A stretch of 64,000 nt of DNA from assembly GCA_030427405.1 (NCBI GenBank), contig JAUHXK010000006.1:186001-250000 (forward strand), given 5' to 3'. Position numbers and translations under genes: made by a program. Numbering within the stretch: the first letter of the stretch is position 1; the number at the start of each line of letters is the position of its first letter. Shown piece by piece: positions 1-8,224 of this stretch. The notes beneath the pieces are model-generated. The model was given only the letters and a program-made list of their open reading frames with translations. It was not told the origin of the DNA and did not search any database. Source of the stretch: Alphaproteobacteria bacterium. GTDB taxonomy: Bacteria > Pseudomonadota > Alphaproteobacteria > Rhodobacterales > Rhodobacteraceae.

Positions 1-1
1 C

Positions 2-2722
2 CTGGCGCAGGCGGGCAGTACATTGATCTGCGACACCACCCGGCGGCTTGTCGAATGGGTGACCGACCTGCGCTTTTTCGGCGAACACCAGATCAAGGGC
101 CTGACCAAGCCGCACAAGCTGTGGCAATTGCAATCCATCCGCAACGCCGCCACCCGGTTTGACGCCTCGCTTGCCCGTGGGCTCAGCAGCTATGTGGGCC
201 GGGTGCCGGAACTCAGGCTGATGTCCGACACGCTGCACCAGCCGCAGGACCTGTCGGTCATCGACCTGGTGGCAGAGCCCGGGCTGGGCAAGACGCGCCT
301 GGTGTTTGAGTTCCTGCAAAGGGTAACGCCCGAGGATGCCGACGTCTTGTCGGGCTATTGTTTCGCCGACAGGCAACAGGTGCCTTTCTTGCCGTTCCTC
401 GAAATCGTCCGCGCCGCGTTTCGCATTCGCGAGGATGACGATCCGGCGGAAATCTCACGTAAACTGGGCAAGGGGCTGCATGGCGCGGGGCTGGGATCGG
501 TCGAAAACCTTGGGCTTTTGCACAACCTTCTGGGTCTGGCGCCGCCCGACGGCGCGCTGGACGGTATGGACGGTGTTCTGATCGGCCTGCACACCCGCGA
601 ATTGCTGCCCGCCTTGCTGAAGGCCAAGTGCAGCCAGGATAAGGTGATCTTGCTGATCGAAGACGCCCACTGGCTGGACCGCGCCTCGGAAGACCTGTTG
701 CGCAGCATCATCGAAAGCGGCGAACATGCGAACCTGCTGATCATCCAGACCCGCCGCCCCGAATACGTTCCGGCCTGGCTGGACGCCCCGTGCGTGACAA
801 CGATTGCGCTTAATCCGCTGGGGCCGGACGACATCGCCTATCTTGCGCAGACACGGCTGGGGGTCGATACCCTGCCCGACGCGCTGTTGAACCAGTTGAC
901 CGAACGGGCCGGAGGCAACCCGCTTTTTGGCGAGGAAATCCTGAGTTTCCTGCTGGATCAGGGTGCCCTGCGTGTCGACGCGGGCCAGGTTGTTTTCGAC
1001 GCCGAAAACGCGGGTCGGGAATTGCCGGTCAGCATGCAGGGGTTGCTGGCCTCAAGACTGGAAAGGCTGCTGCCCGAAGACCGCCGGATATTGCAGGCCG
1101 CCGCCGTGATCGGGCGTCGGTTTGATCCGGGCCTGCTGTCGCATTTGGTCGAAGATGCCGACCAGACCGGCGCGGCGCTGGACCGCCTGCAATCGCAGGA
1201 TGTCATCTATCGCGAGCCCAACGCGTCGGACTATTTGTTCAAGCACGTTCTGCTGCGCGACTCGGTCTATCAAAGCCTTGTGTCTTCGCAACGCGAAAAG
1301 CTGCATCTGGACATCGCCGAAACCCTTGAGAACCGAAATGCGAACCGCCTGCAGGAAGCTGCGGAAACGCTGGCCTATCACTATGGGCACACCGATCGTA
1401 CCGACAAGGCGTTTGCCTATAACGCGATGGCCGGAGAACGCAGCCTGAGCATCTATTCTCTGGATGAGGCCAACAGGTATTTCGAAACCGCGCTGGACCT
1501 GTACCAAGGCGCGCCCGGCTGCGCGACAAACACGCAATTCGCAGCGTTTTTGTCCAACTATGCGCTGTGTTCGAACCTGTCGCTGCGCGTGCTGAAGCTG
1601 ATCGCGCTTGCCGATACGGTACGCCCCATTCTGGACGAGGTCGGGGACAGCCGCCACCACGCGCTGTACCTGCATCACTATGTGTCCTGCCTGGTGTGCA
1701 ACGGCAAATACCGCGAAGCCAACCGGGTTCAGACCCGGCTGACCCAGATGGCCGAACGGCTTGGCGACCCCGAGGCGCTGGCCTATGCCATGATCAATGA
1801 ACTTTCGGTGTCGATCTATTATTCCCCGATCACCAACGAAGCCTTCGAAGCTAAGAAGCGCAAGATCGAGGCCGCCCTGAGCAAGATCGACGACGCCTAT
1901 ATCCAGAATTTCTATCATGCCACCGTCGGCTGGAACGAACTGACGCGCGGCCGGGTGGCCAATGCGCACAAAGCCTCGGACCGCATGATTGCCATCGGCA
2001 CCACCAATAATGATGCCCGTTCGCTGGGCTATGGCACCGCGATGAAAGCGCTTATTGCGATGGTGACCGATGACCACGAACTTGCGCTGAAGATGGCGCA
2101 AGAGGCGCAGCGCGCGTCGCGGGTCGAGTTCGAGCTGGCCATCGCCGAAGCCGCCCGCGTCGGGTCGCTTGTGCCACTGGGCAAGCCCGGCGCGCTTGAG
2201 ACGGTGAAACGGCATGTGCACAGCTGCGATGCAAAGGGCTGGACCCTGTTCACCATCGGGCCCGAAACAATGCTGGGCGTCGCCTATGCCATGAACGGGC
2301 AGATCGCAGAAGGATTGCAGCAGATCCGCAACGTGATCGAACGACGCGATGCAGAAGGTACGCAGGTCTCGGCGGATTGGGGCCGGCTGTTCCTGTGCGA
2401 GATGCATCTTGCCATTCTGTCGGGCGAGGGCGGCGGCTCGGTCGCTGTTCTGTTGCGCAATTTCCGTTCTATCCTGCGGATCATGATCTCTGGAGAAAAA
2501 GAGCTGGTGGCGATGCTGGAGCAGGTGCGGGAAAACCCGCAATTCGACTCAGACGGGCACTACAACGCGCGCTGCGACATGATCATGGGCCTGCTGTGCA
2601 AAGCCCGCAAACGCAATGGCCAGGCGGTCGAATACCTGACCAAGGCGCGCACGGTTGTCGAAATGGCTGGCCAATCGCCGATGCTGGCACGGATCGATTC
2701 CGCGTTGTCCGAACTACGCTGA
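2..2722 (+). CDS. Adenylate-cyclase-domain / AAA-ATPase / TPR regulator, 5' end missing
   Basis: The reading frame is open from the window edge, so the gene begins upstream and 906 codons are visible. The first 40 residues match the end of a class III adenylate/guanylate cyclase domain (the CDTTRRLV and IKGLTKP segments typical of its last helix and strand). An AAA/NACHT-like ATPase follows, with Walker A AEPGLGKT at about 90 residues in and a Walker B-like LLIEDAHWLD near residue 215. The remaining ~450 residues look like TPR-type helical repeats. This is the common bacterial layout of cyclase domain plus ATPase plus TPR, usually a signalling or regulatory protein. Cyclase activity cannot be judged because the catalytic core lies outside the window. 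It converges on the DyP gene with a 21-bp gap. I am confident of the family, not of the ligand or output. Confidence 0.8.
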   Translation: MAQAGSTLICDTTRRLVEWVTDLRFFGEHQIKGLTKPHKLWQLQSIRNAATRFDASLARGLSSYVGRVPELRLMSDTLHQPQDLSVIDLVAEPGLGKTRLVFEFLQRVTPEDADVLSGYCFADRQQVPFLPFLEIVRAAFRIREDDDPAEISRKLGKGLHGAGLGSVENLGLLHNLLGLAPPDGALDGMDGVLIGLHTRELLPALLKAKCSQDKVILLIEDAHWLDRASEDLLRSIIESGEHANLLIIQTRRPEYVPAWLDAPCVTTIALNPLGPDDIAYLAQTRLGVDTLPDALLNQLTERAGGNPLFGEEILSFLLDQGALRVDAGQVVFDAENAGRELPVSMQGLLASRLERLLPEDRRILQAAAVIGRRFDPGLLSHLVEDADQTGAALDRLQSQDVIYREPNASDYLFKHVLLRDSVYQSLVSSQREKLHLDIAETLENRNANRLQEAAETLAYHYGHTDRTDKAFAYNAMAGERSLSIYSLDEANRYFETALDLYQGAPGCATNTQFAAFLSNYALCSNLSLRVLKLIALADTVRPILDEVGDSRHHALYLHHYVSCLVCNGKYREANRVQTRLTQMAERLGDPEALAYAMINELSVSIYYSPITNEAFEAKKRKIEAALSKIDDAYIQNFYHATVGWNELTRGRVANAHKASDRMIAIGTTNNDARSLGYGTAMKALIAMVTDDHELALKMAQEAQRASRVEFELAIAEAARVGSLVPLGKPGALETVKRHVHSCDAKGWTLFTIGPETMLGVAYAMNGQIAEGLQQIRNVIERRDAEGTQVSADWGRLFLCEMHLAILSGEGGGSVAVLLRNFRSILRIMISGEKELVAMLEQVRENPQFDSDGHYNARCDMIMGLLCKARKRNGQAVEYLTKARTVVEMAGQSPMLARIDSALSELR

Positions 2723-2743
2723 ACTAGGCCCCGCCCACACAGA

Positions 2744-4141
2744 TCAGGACGTCAGCCCGGACAGGTACCTGATAGCGGCGATACTCGGCAGAAACGTATA
2801 CGCTCCGCCCCGCGCCCGTATCAGTCGCGGTAAACCGTCCAGCCGGATTTCGCGCCCGTCAGGCAAGTTCAGGTTGAACCAGCTGGTTTCGGGCGTATTT
2901 GCCCCCAAAAGCGGATCGTTCGATCCGGTGATCCGCGGATCATGCAGGCCGAGGTTGATCCAGTCGCACATCACCGCCTCGAACTGCGCCCCGATATTGG
3001 CGCCGATAAAGCTGCCCAGCAATCCGCGTTCCTGATCATCGGGGTTTGCCGGGTCGAAGTCCGGCCCATAGGACATCCCCCGCCGCACCAGCCTGCGGGT
3101 ATAGTTCGCGATGCGTTGTACGATCGGCCCGCCACGCGGGTTTCCCCGCCGCAGATGAGACCCCGCCGGACACCGGGAACTGTGGGTATAATCGAAATTG
3201 GTCAGCGACACCGGCTCGTCGGGAAATTGCGCATCTGGCGACAGCTCGTAGGGCACGCCGTTGCGCCAGCGCCCGCACATCTGCGCCGCCACCACTTCAC
3301 GCAGGGCCCCATGCATGTCCAGCCCCGGGCCGATGCGGTCCAGCCTTGCCGGGTCTGCCAGCAGGTCCCGGTCGGGGTGCCCCATCAACAGGTCGGCAGA
3401 CCGGTCCAGGTAAGCTTCGAAACCCGCCGCGTCCTGCGCCAGCACACGAAACGCGTTGAACGATCCGTTGAACCCCAGGTCATGCGGCGACGGCACGCGA
3501 AACGTCACCCCTTCTTGCCGGGTCGGATAGCCCAGCAAAGCGGTGCCCAGCGGGTCCATCGGTTCGTCGACTCCGGCCTGGTCCGGGTCGATGATGTGTT
3601 TGAACCGGGGCTGGGAAATCCCGTCCACATAGCCGAAAAACACCTTGCCATCCGGCAGGTTGCGCCCGTTGCGCACGCCCAGAACGGTAAAGGCCCGCGC
3701 CACCTGCTCCTGGGCCCGGTCCAACGGCGCTTCGGTATCGGAATGGACCGAGGCGATCAGGTGCACGCGCTCGGGGCGGTCAAAGGGGGCGGGCCAGGTT
3801 TCCGGAGCACTGTCGCCGAAATCCCCGATCTTCATCGCGCGGGCCGTCATGCCCTGCACGAATTCCGTCGGAAAGGTCGCAAGATGTTCGGCGGGCGTTC
3901 GAAGGGCGCGCAGACCCTGAAACGTGATGCCTATGTTGAAACAGACCTCGGGCCGGATCGACCATGTCACATCCCGCGTGATGGCCGGGACATCCGCGCC
4001 GGTGCCATCGACCGCAGCGGCCAGGAACGCGCGCGCAGCGGTCCGGTCGCCGACCTCAAGAACCAGGTGCCGGACAAAGTTGCGGCGATACCCCCGCAGG
4101 ATATTCCCCTGAATGTCGGAAAGATTGAATTCTGTACTCAC
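2744..4141 (-). CDS. DyP-type haem peroxidase
   Basis: The 465-aa protein has the DyP hallmarks: GYVDG (G170-G174, the GxxDG motif with distal Asp173), CPAGSHLRRGNPR with the likely proximal haem ligand His329, and the RRGMSYG segment near residue 354 found in this family. The N-terminal DIQGNILRGY is typical of DyP subfamilies with long N-terminal domains. DyP enzymes use H2O2 to oxidise bulky substrates. No signal peptide is seen, so it is probably cytosolic or carried by a partner. The start is GTG, overlapping the upstream stop by 3 bases, so it is translationally coupled to the preceding gene. It is the last gene of the patatin/catalase-like/DyP group. The physiological substrate is unknown. 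Confidence 0.9.
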   Translation of the reverse strand: MSTEFNLSDIQGNILRGYRRNFVRHLVLEVGDRTAARAFLAAAVDGTGADVPAITRDVTWSIRPEVCFNIGITFQGLRALRTPAEHLATFPTEFVQGMTARAMKIGDFGDSAPETWPAPFDRPERVHLIASVHSDTEAPLDRAQEQVARAFTVLGVRNGRNLPDGKVFFGYVDGISQPRFKHIIDPDQAGVDEPMDPLGTALLGYPTRQEGVTFRVPSPHDLGFNGSFNAFRVLAQDAAGFEAYLDRSADLLMGHPDRDLLADPARLDRIGPGLDMHGALREVVAAQMCGRWRNGVPYELSPDAQFPDEPVSLTNFDYTHSSRCPAGSHLRRGNPRGGPIVQRIANYTRRLVRRGMSYGPDFDPANPDDQERGLLGSFIGANIGAQFEAVMCDWINLGLHDPRITGSNDPLLGANTPETSWFNLNLPDGREIRLDGLPRLIRARGGAYTFLPSIAAIRYLSGLTS

Positions 4142-4854
4142 CAGCCCTGCCCGAATTTGCGGCGCACCTGCGCGGCCGAGACCCCCGGATAGGCGCGATA
4201 ACCCCCACCCAATGAAATATTGCGATTGGCATGCAGCTGCAGGATGAACTCGCGCGGCAACGACCCCAGCATATGTGGCGGATCGTTCGGCGCGCGCCCC
4301 TTGGCGGCATCCTGCAACCCAAACAGATCGGTCGGGAAATCAGGCGCCTGAAACAGGTCATGCGCATGCACCCAGTCGATGAATTCCTCGACGTTTTGTT
4401 CCGTCGGAATCAGATGTTCCGCGTCGTCCACCAGCGAGATCACATCGTTGAAAACGCTGCCGATGGTGGTAATGAAGTCCCTGATATAATTGCTGAAATC
4501 CCCATCATAGACCGAAATCATGCAGATATTGTTGTCGATCAGCAAAAAACGCGCGAAATGCACGGTGCCCACATTGTCGAGCCCCGCAAAGATCTCGTCG
4601 ACATTCTGGGCGATTGCCAGCGTCGCCCGCGCACGCCCCGCCGGCGACGGATCCTTGAGAGGCATGATCAGGTTCATCATGCGCTGAACGTTCTCGCTGG
4701 GCTGCGGTGACGGCCGCGGCCCGCCGGGCAGTTTCGGTTTCGGGTCGCGCCAGATCCAGTAGGGCACGACGACATAACGCGACAAGAAATTGAACCAGCC
4801 CCGTTCCGGCAGGCTGTTCACATAGCGGTTGAGCCAACTGTCCCTGTTTGTCAT
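4138..4854 (-). CDS. DyP-associated hypothetical protein
   Basis: A 238-aa protein lying between the catalase-like and DyP genes and overlapping the latter. The ATG at 4854 is chosen because the longer frame runs into the upstream gene. The central segment THFARF-like VHFARFLLIDNN, then VYDGDFSNYIRDF, resembles the ferredoxin-like alpha/beta segment seen in DyP-associated proteins, but it lacks GxxDG and the proximal His motif, so it is not itself a peroxidase. The C-terminus (GGGYRAYPGVSAAQVRRKFG) is distinctive. No signal peptide or membrane segment is seen. Given the tight coupling it may be a partner subunit or accessory protein of the DyP. Function is unassigned. Confidence 0.6.
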   Translation of the reverse strand: MTNRDSWLNRYVNSLPERGWFNFLSRYVVVPYWIWRDPKPKLPGGPRPSPQPSENVQRMMNLIMPLKDPSPAGRARATLAIAQNVDEIFAGLDNVGTVHFARFLLIDNNICMISVYDGDFSNYIRDFITTIGSVFNDVISLVDDAEHLIPTEQNVEEFIDWVHAHDLFQAPDFPTDLFGLQDAAKGRAPNDPPHMLGSLPREFILQLHANRNISLGGGYRAYPGVSAAQVRRKFGQGW

Positions 4855-4858
4855 CTTC

Positions 4859-5872
4859 TCATTCCTGCGAGAACGGGCACGGCGTACCGCCCCGCCAAGT
4901 ACTTGAAACCTTGTACACATCGGTGCGGATCTGCAGCACCGGATCGTCTGACGCCTCGATCCCATCGGTCAGCAGGCCGGGGTTGAAGCTCAACTTCTCG
5001 GACTGGGCGTCCTGATCCGCAGGCACGGCATCCAGCGTCAGGGTGCCCATCATGATGCGCTTGCGATGTGGTGGCCAGGGGCGGGTCGAGTCGTTGAAGT
5101 CGTCGCCCACCTCGCCAATCATCATCATCAGCGAAAAGCGCGCGGGCTCGGATGCCAGGCGGGTCTTCAACTCGTCCTGCAAATAGTCATCCTCGGGCGG
5201 GGCCGCGGGGTCGGTGCGCAGAACCCCGGCAATGGGCTGCCAGCTGAACCGCACCCAGCGGCGCATGCCGTCCGGGTCGGTCACGATGAACGTATGCACC
5301 GCATGATATGCGGCCCGAACATAGCTGACCGGTGCCCCGATCGTGGCCGCCTGCAACACGCCCAACTGGGCAAAAGGATTGTGATCAGCGAACTCAATCG
5401 CCCCGTCGTCGGGGCTGATGGTTTCGTTGGGATAGGGGTCGCGCTTGGGCAGGATCAACTGCAGCAGGTTCACGATCTTCTGCCAGGGCGTTTCACCGGT
5501 ATAAAGCTTGGGCTTGGCCGCATGGGCAAAGTCCAGAAACGCCTCGGGCGTCGGGGCAAAGAACTCGGGCAGGGTCATGGCGATCAGGTCGGTGTCACGG
5601 TCCGGGGACAGGTGAAACCGTACCGCCAGTCCGCGCACGTCGGACCACCCGTCATGCACCGCCGCACAGCCTGACCCGTTCGAGAACCGGACAATGACGT
5701 TGGTGCGCGCGGCGCTGAAATGTTCGGCCACGCAGAAATTCGCGGCAATTGGCGACGGCTCGAAATAGCCGGTCGCACTGATCCCGATAGTATGTACCGG
5801 ACGTCGGTTAATGTCGCCATCCGGGCGGCGCAGCACATCCACCAGCTTCTCGGCCATGCCGGGCTTACCCAT
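4859..5872 (-). CDS. Catalase-family haem protein (SrpA-like, small)
   Basis: A 337-aa member of the small catalase-like family, well under the ~480 aa of true catalases. The distal His is present in RPVHTIG (His27), followed by GYFEPS, the VRFSNGSG strand (61-68) and DVRGLAVRFH (79-87). The proximal haem-ligand motif R-x3-Y is kept as Arg316-x3-Tyr320. The catalase distal Asn (normally in NNTPxFF) is replaced: the aligned stretch reads AMTLPEFF (98-105). This points to a peroxidase or hydroperoxide-metabolising role rather than efficient H2O2 dismutation; catalase-related allene oxide synthases are another relative. ATG start with a GAGGGGG ribosome site. It sits 4 bp from the next gene. Confidence 0.82.
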   Translation of the reverse strand: MGKPGMAEKLVDVLRRPDGDINRRPVHTIGISATGYFEPSPIAANFCVAEHFSAARTNVIVRFSNGSGCAAVHDGWSDVRGLAVRFHLSPDRDTDLIAMTLPEFFAPTPEAFLDFAHAAKPKLYTGETPWQKIVNLLQLILPKRDPYPNETISPDDGAIEFADHNPFAQLGVLQAATIGAPVSYVRAAYHAVHTFIVTDPDGMRRWVRFSWQPIAGVLRTDPAAPPEDDYLQDELKTRLASEPARFSLMMMIGEVGDDFNDSTRPWPPHRKRIMMGTLTLDAVPADQDAQSEKLSFNPGLLTDGIEASDDPVLQIRTDVYKVSSTWRGGTPCPFSQE

Positions 5873-5890
5873 GCCACCCCCTCGTCTGCG

Positions 5891-5926
5891 TTAACACTTT
5901 GTTAATATCTGTTAAAACAACCTTAA
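5891..5926. promoter_or_regulatory. Two tandem CtrA-type boxes
   Basis: TTAA at 5891, 5902, 5912 and 5923 forms two perfect TTAA-N7-TTAA elements (5891-5905 and 5912-5926) separated by 6 bp. This is the consensus of the alphaproteobacterial cell-cycle regulator CtrA. They lie 18-54 bp upstream of the catalase-like start, in an otherwise GC-rich background. Binding is inferred, not shown. Confidence 0.55.
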
Positions 5927-6005
5927 GCACTTGGCCCCCAAAGGCAACAAAGACCTTACACAGGGGCGGGATGGTCGTGATCTTTCCCGGCAATTGCCGC
6001 CATGG

Positions 6006-7055
6006 TCACCATTTGGCCAACATGTCGATTGCGCGCGCCCATTCACCGCTGTCGCGGGTGGTCCTGAACGCCTCGTCCATCAGGTCGTATGAGGCCGGTT
6101 TATGCGTCGCAAGGCCGACGACCTTGGGCAGGGGCGGGTTCAGGCGCACCAGCCTGTCCTTGAGGACCAGCCGCGCCATCCAGTATTGGTTTTCCGCCGA
6201 CGTGGTCAGCAACAGCTCGATCAGCGCGCCCTTGGTCGCCGCCGACGTGATGCCAAACCATTTCAGCAACCCCCAATCATCGGGATCGCGGATCATTTCT
6301 TCGGAAATATCGGTCGGCTGCTGGCCGGTGCCGATGGAAATCGCTTCGACCTGGTCCAGGCCTGCCGCCCGCTTCGAGGCAATCGCCACGTTGATCCCGT
6401 TCAGGACGGGGTTGTTGGCAAAGGTACCGCCATCGGCGAAATAACCGTAATCGACACCGTCCGCGACAACGAGATGTGGCGGGAAATAGGTCGGCGCGGC
6501 AGAGCTTGCCATGGCCACGTCCAGCAATTTGACCGCGCTCATGTCCAGCCACGCCTCGTGGCCCAGATCCTGGTTGGTGATGGTAAAGGGGGCCCAGCCC
6601 TGCCCGTCGTTGCGATGCAGGCAGACAGTGTTCACCGCCAGAACCAGATCAGGTGACAAGGACCCGACCCGGCGGTCACCGACGATGGAATGGCCGATCT
6701 CGGCCAAACCGGTGGCATTATATTGCGACGCGGTAATGCCCGGACCTCCGCCCAGCTTGAATTTGCGCAGCACCCCGTCCAGAGCCCGGTCGACAATTGT
6801 TCGTTCGTTCTCGCGAAAGATCCGATCAGCATCATCGCGGTAATTGGCGACCAGACCGTCGATCAAGGCGCCCATATCCTTTCCCTGAGACCGCCCATCG
6901 GCCATGGCAACCGCAATCAGCCCACCGGTGGATGTGCCGGCGAAACCATCGGCCTTGTCCAGCATCCCGGTTTCCTGATGAAGGTGCTGCAGGATCAGAC
7001 ATGTGAGATATCCCCTGATCCCGCCCCCATCGCAGGACACCAGCCTGAAGCTCAT
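6006..7055 (-). CDS. Patatin-like phospholipase
   Basis: A 349-aa patatin-fold serine hydrolase. It has the oxyanion-hole motif CDGGGIRG near the N-terminus, the nucleophile elbow GTSTGG (GxSxG, Ser42 from this start) and the catalytic Asp in FADGGTFANNP (Asp208). Patatins cleave acyl groups from phospholipids or related lipids. The ATG at 7055 is preferred to the TTG at 7079 because the family motif starts right after it. No signal peptide, so it is probably cytosolic. It lies 133 bp upstream of the catalase-like gene on the same strand, so it may be co-transcribed or may be a separate unit if the CtrA boxes define a promoter. Confidence 0.88.
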   Translation of the reverse strand: MSFRLVSCDGGGIRGYLTCLILQHLHQETGMLDKADGFAGTSTGGLIAVAMADGRSQGKDMGALIDGLVANYRDDADRIFRENERTIVDRALDGVLRKFKLGGGPGITASQYNATGLAEIGHSIVGDRRVGSLSPDLVLAVNTVCLHRNDGQGWAPFTITNQDLGHEAWLDMSAVKLLDVAMASSAAPTYFPPHLVVADGVDYGYFADGGTFANNPVLNGINVAIASKRAAGLDQVEAISIGTGQQPTDISEEMIRDPDDWGLLKWFGITSAATKGALIELLLTTSAENQYWMARLVLKDRLVRLNPPLPKVVGLATHKPASYDLMDEAFRTTRDSGEWARAIDMLAKW

Positions 7056-7222
7056 CCGACAGTTCCCATTTCTTTGCAATCCGTGACGGCCCGGCCGCCT
7101 GTTTGGCCTTCACATATACAGATTCCATGCGCCAAGGGAACGCGGCCCGGTGTTCGAATTCAGGATCGTTGCCTATCTGCTGACCTGGTCCCGGACCGGT
7201 ACAATACGGCGCGGCAGGGTTG

Positions 7223-8158
7223 TTATTGGGTAAACCCGGGCCAGATCCGGGCAAGATCCTTGCCAAGCAAGTCAGACAGGCCCGCATTTCGGTCAGAAAG
7301 GTGCCGGTTGAGAAATTCCCGCGTGCCCGCACGCATGTCGGATGGCGGCCGGTCCTGCGTCAGAACAAGGGTCTGAACAAGCCGGTACCAGCGTTCATAG
7401 GCTGCGTTTGCCGCCCTGGACCACCGCCCGGCCTGCCCCCCGAAATGGTATGAATATCGATACCGCGCCAGAACCCGCCCAACCCGGTTCAAAGTAAGCA
7501 ACGTCTTTTCGCGGGATGGATAGGTCGTCCGGTTATGCCAGGTTTCGACTGCCTCCAGCGGCAATGGCTCTACCCCGAGAAAGGCCGTGACGGCGTCCAC
7601 CGTCTGTTGCTGGCGCGACCGGAACTCTTCGAACAGAACCACATGCACCCGGTCGGGCCCAAGCGCGGACAGGTATTGCCGCAGCGGCGGCGCATAGGTC
7701 GACCCCAGCATTATCGACGGCTCGTGGCTAAGCGCCTTTTCGAACGGCACACAGGTGCGCCCGCTGCGTACAAGATGCCAATATTGCGAAAAGGCTCTTT
7801 CGACCGGGTCGCGCAGAACAAAGATCATCCTGGCCTCGGGTGCCATTGCCCGGATGCGGAACGCAGCCACATCGGACATCAGGTAGGTGGTCGTATCCTC
7901 GCCGACCAGACAGCCCGGCGGCGCCTCTGAAAACCGGTCGCCGTACCACGCCTGAAACGCCGGGTCCGCCGGGTCGCGCCAGACTAGGTCCGCGTCATCC
8001 ATCGTCAGGAAATCGGCATGCGCCACGGGATCATCGGCGTCAAAGAAATAGACCTCGTTCCTGGCCATCCAGACCTGAGGATGCTGGTCCAGAACCTGGT
8101 GCAGAGATGTCGTCCCGCATTTGGGGGCTCCGCCGATGATGAAATCGGGCACCTTCAT
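7223..8158 (-). CDS. Sulfotransferase (EPS-associated)
   Basis: A 311-aa cytosolic sulfotransferase with the 5'-phosphosulfate loop GGAPKCGTTSL at residues 9-19 and the 3'-phosphate binding segment LRDPVERAFSQYWH near 120-133. It would transfer sulfate from PAPS to a hydroxyl of a sugar or other acceptor. It is the first of two sulfotransferase genes in this EPS locus and lies next to two GT4 genes on the same strand, so a glycan acceptor is likely. ATG start. Confidence 0.87.
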   Translation of the reverse strand: MKVPDFIIGGAPKCGTTSLHQVLDQHPQVWMARNEVYFFDADDPVAHADFLTMDDADLVWRDPADPAFQAWYGDRFSEAPPGCLVGEDTTTYLMSDVAAFRIRAMAPEARMIFVLRDPVERAFSQYWHLVRSGRTCVPFEKALSHEPSIMLGSTYAPPLRQYLSALGPDRVHVVLFEEFRSRQQQTVDAVTAFLGVEPLPLEAVETWHNRTTYPSREKTLLTLNRVGRVLARYRYSYHFGGQAGRWSRAANAAYERWYRLVQTLVLTQDRPPSDMRAGTREFLNRHLSDRNAGLSDLLGKDLARIWPGFTQ

Positions 8159-8224
8159 CCGTTGAATGCTCCTTTGTCCTGCTTAGGGGCGCTGCGGCCC
8201 CGAACCGGGCCCCGCCGTCGCGGA

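Noticed and set aside
1052-2542. A 496-codon open frame on the minus strand opposite the ATPase/TPR gene
   Set aside because: Composition and lack of family motifs fit an antisense shadow in high-GC DNA; the plus-strand gene has clear domain motifs.
2942-4192. A 416-codon plus-strand frame opposite the DyP gene
   Set aside because: Shadow of the peroxidase, which has GxxDG and haem-ligand motifs on the other strand.
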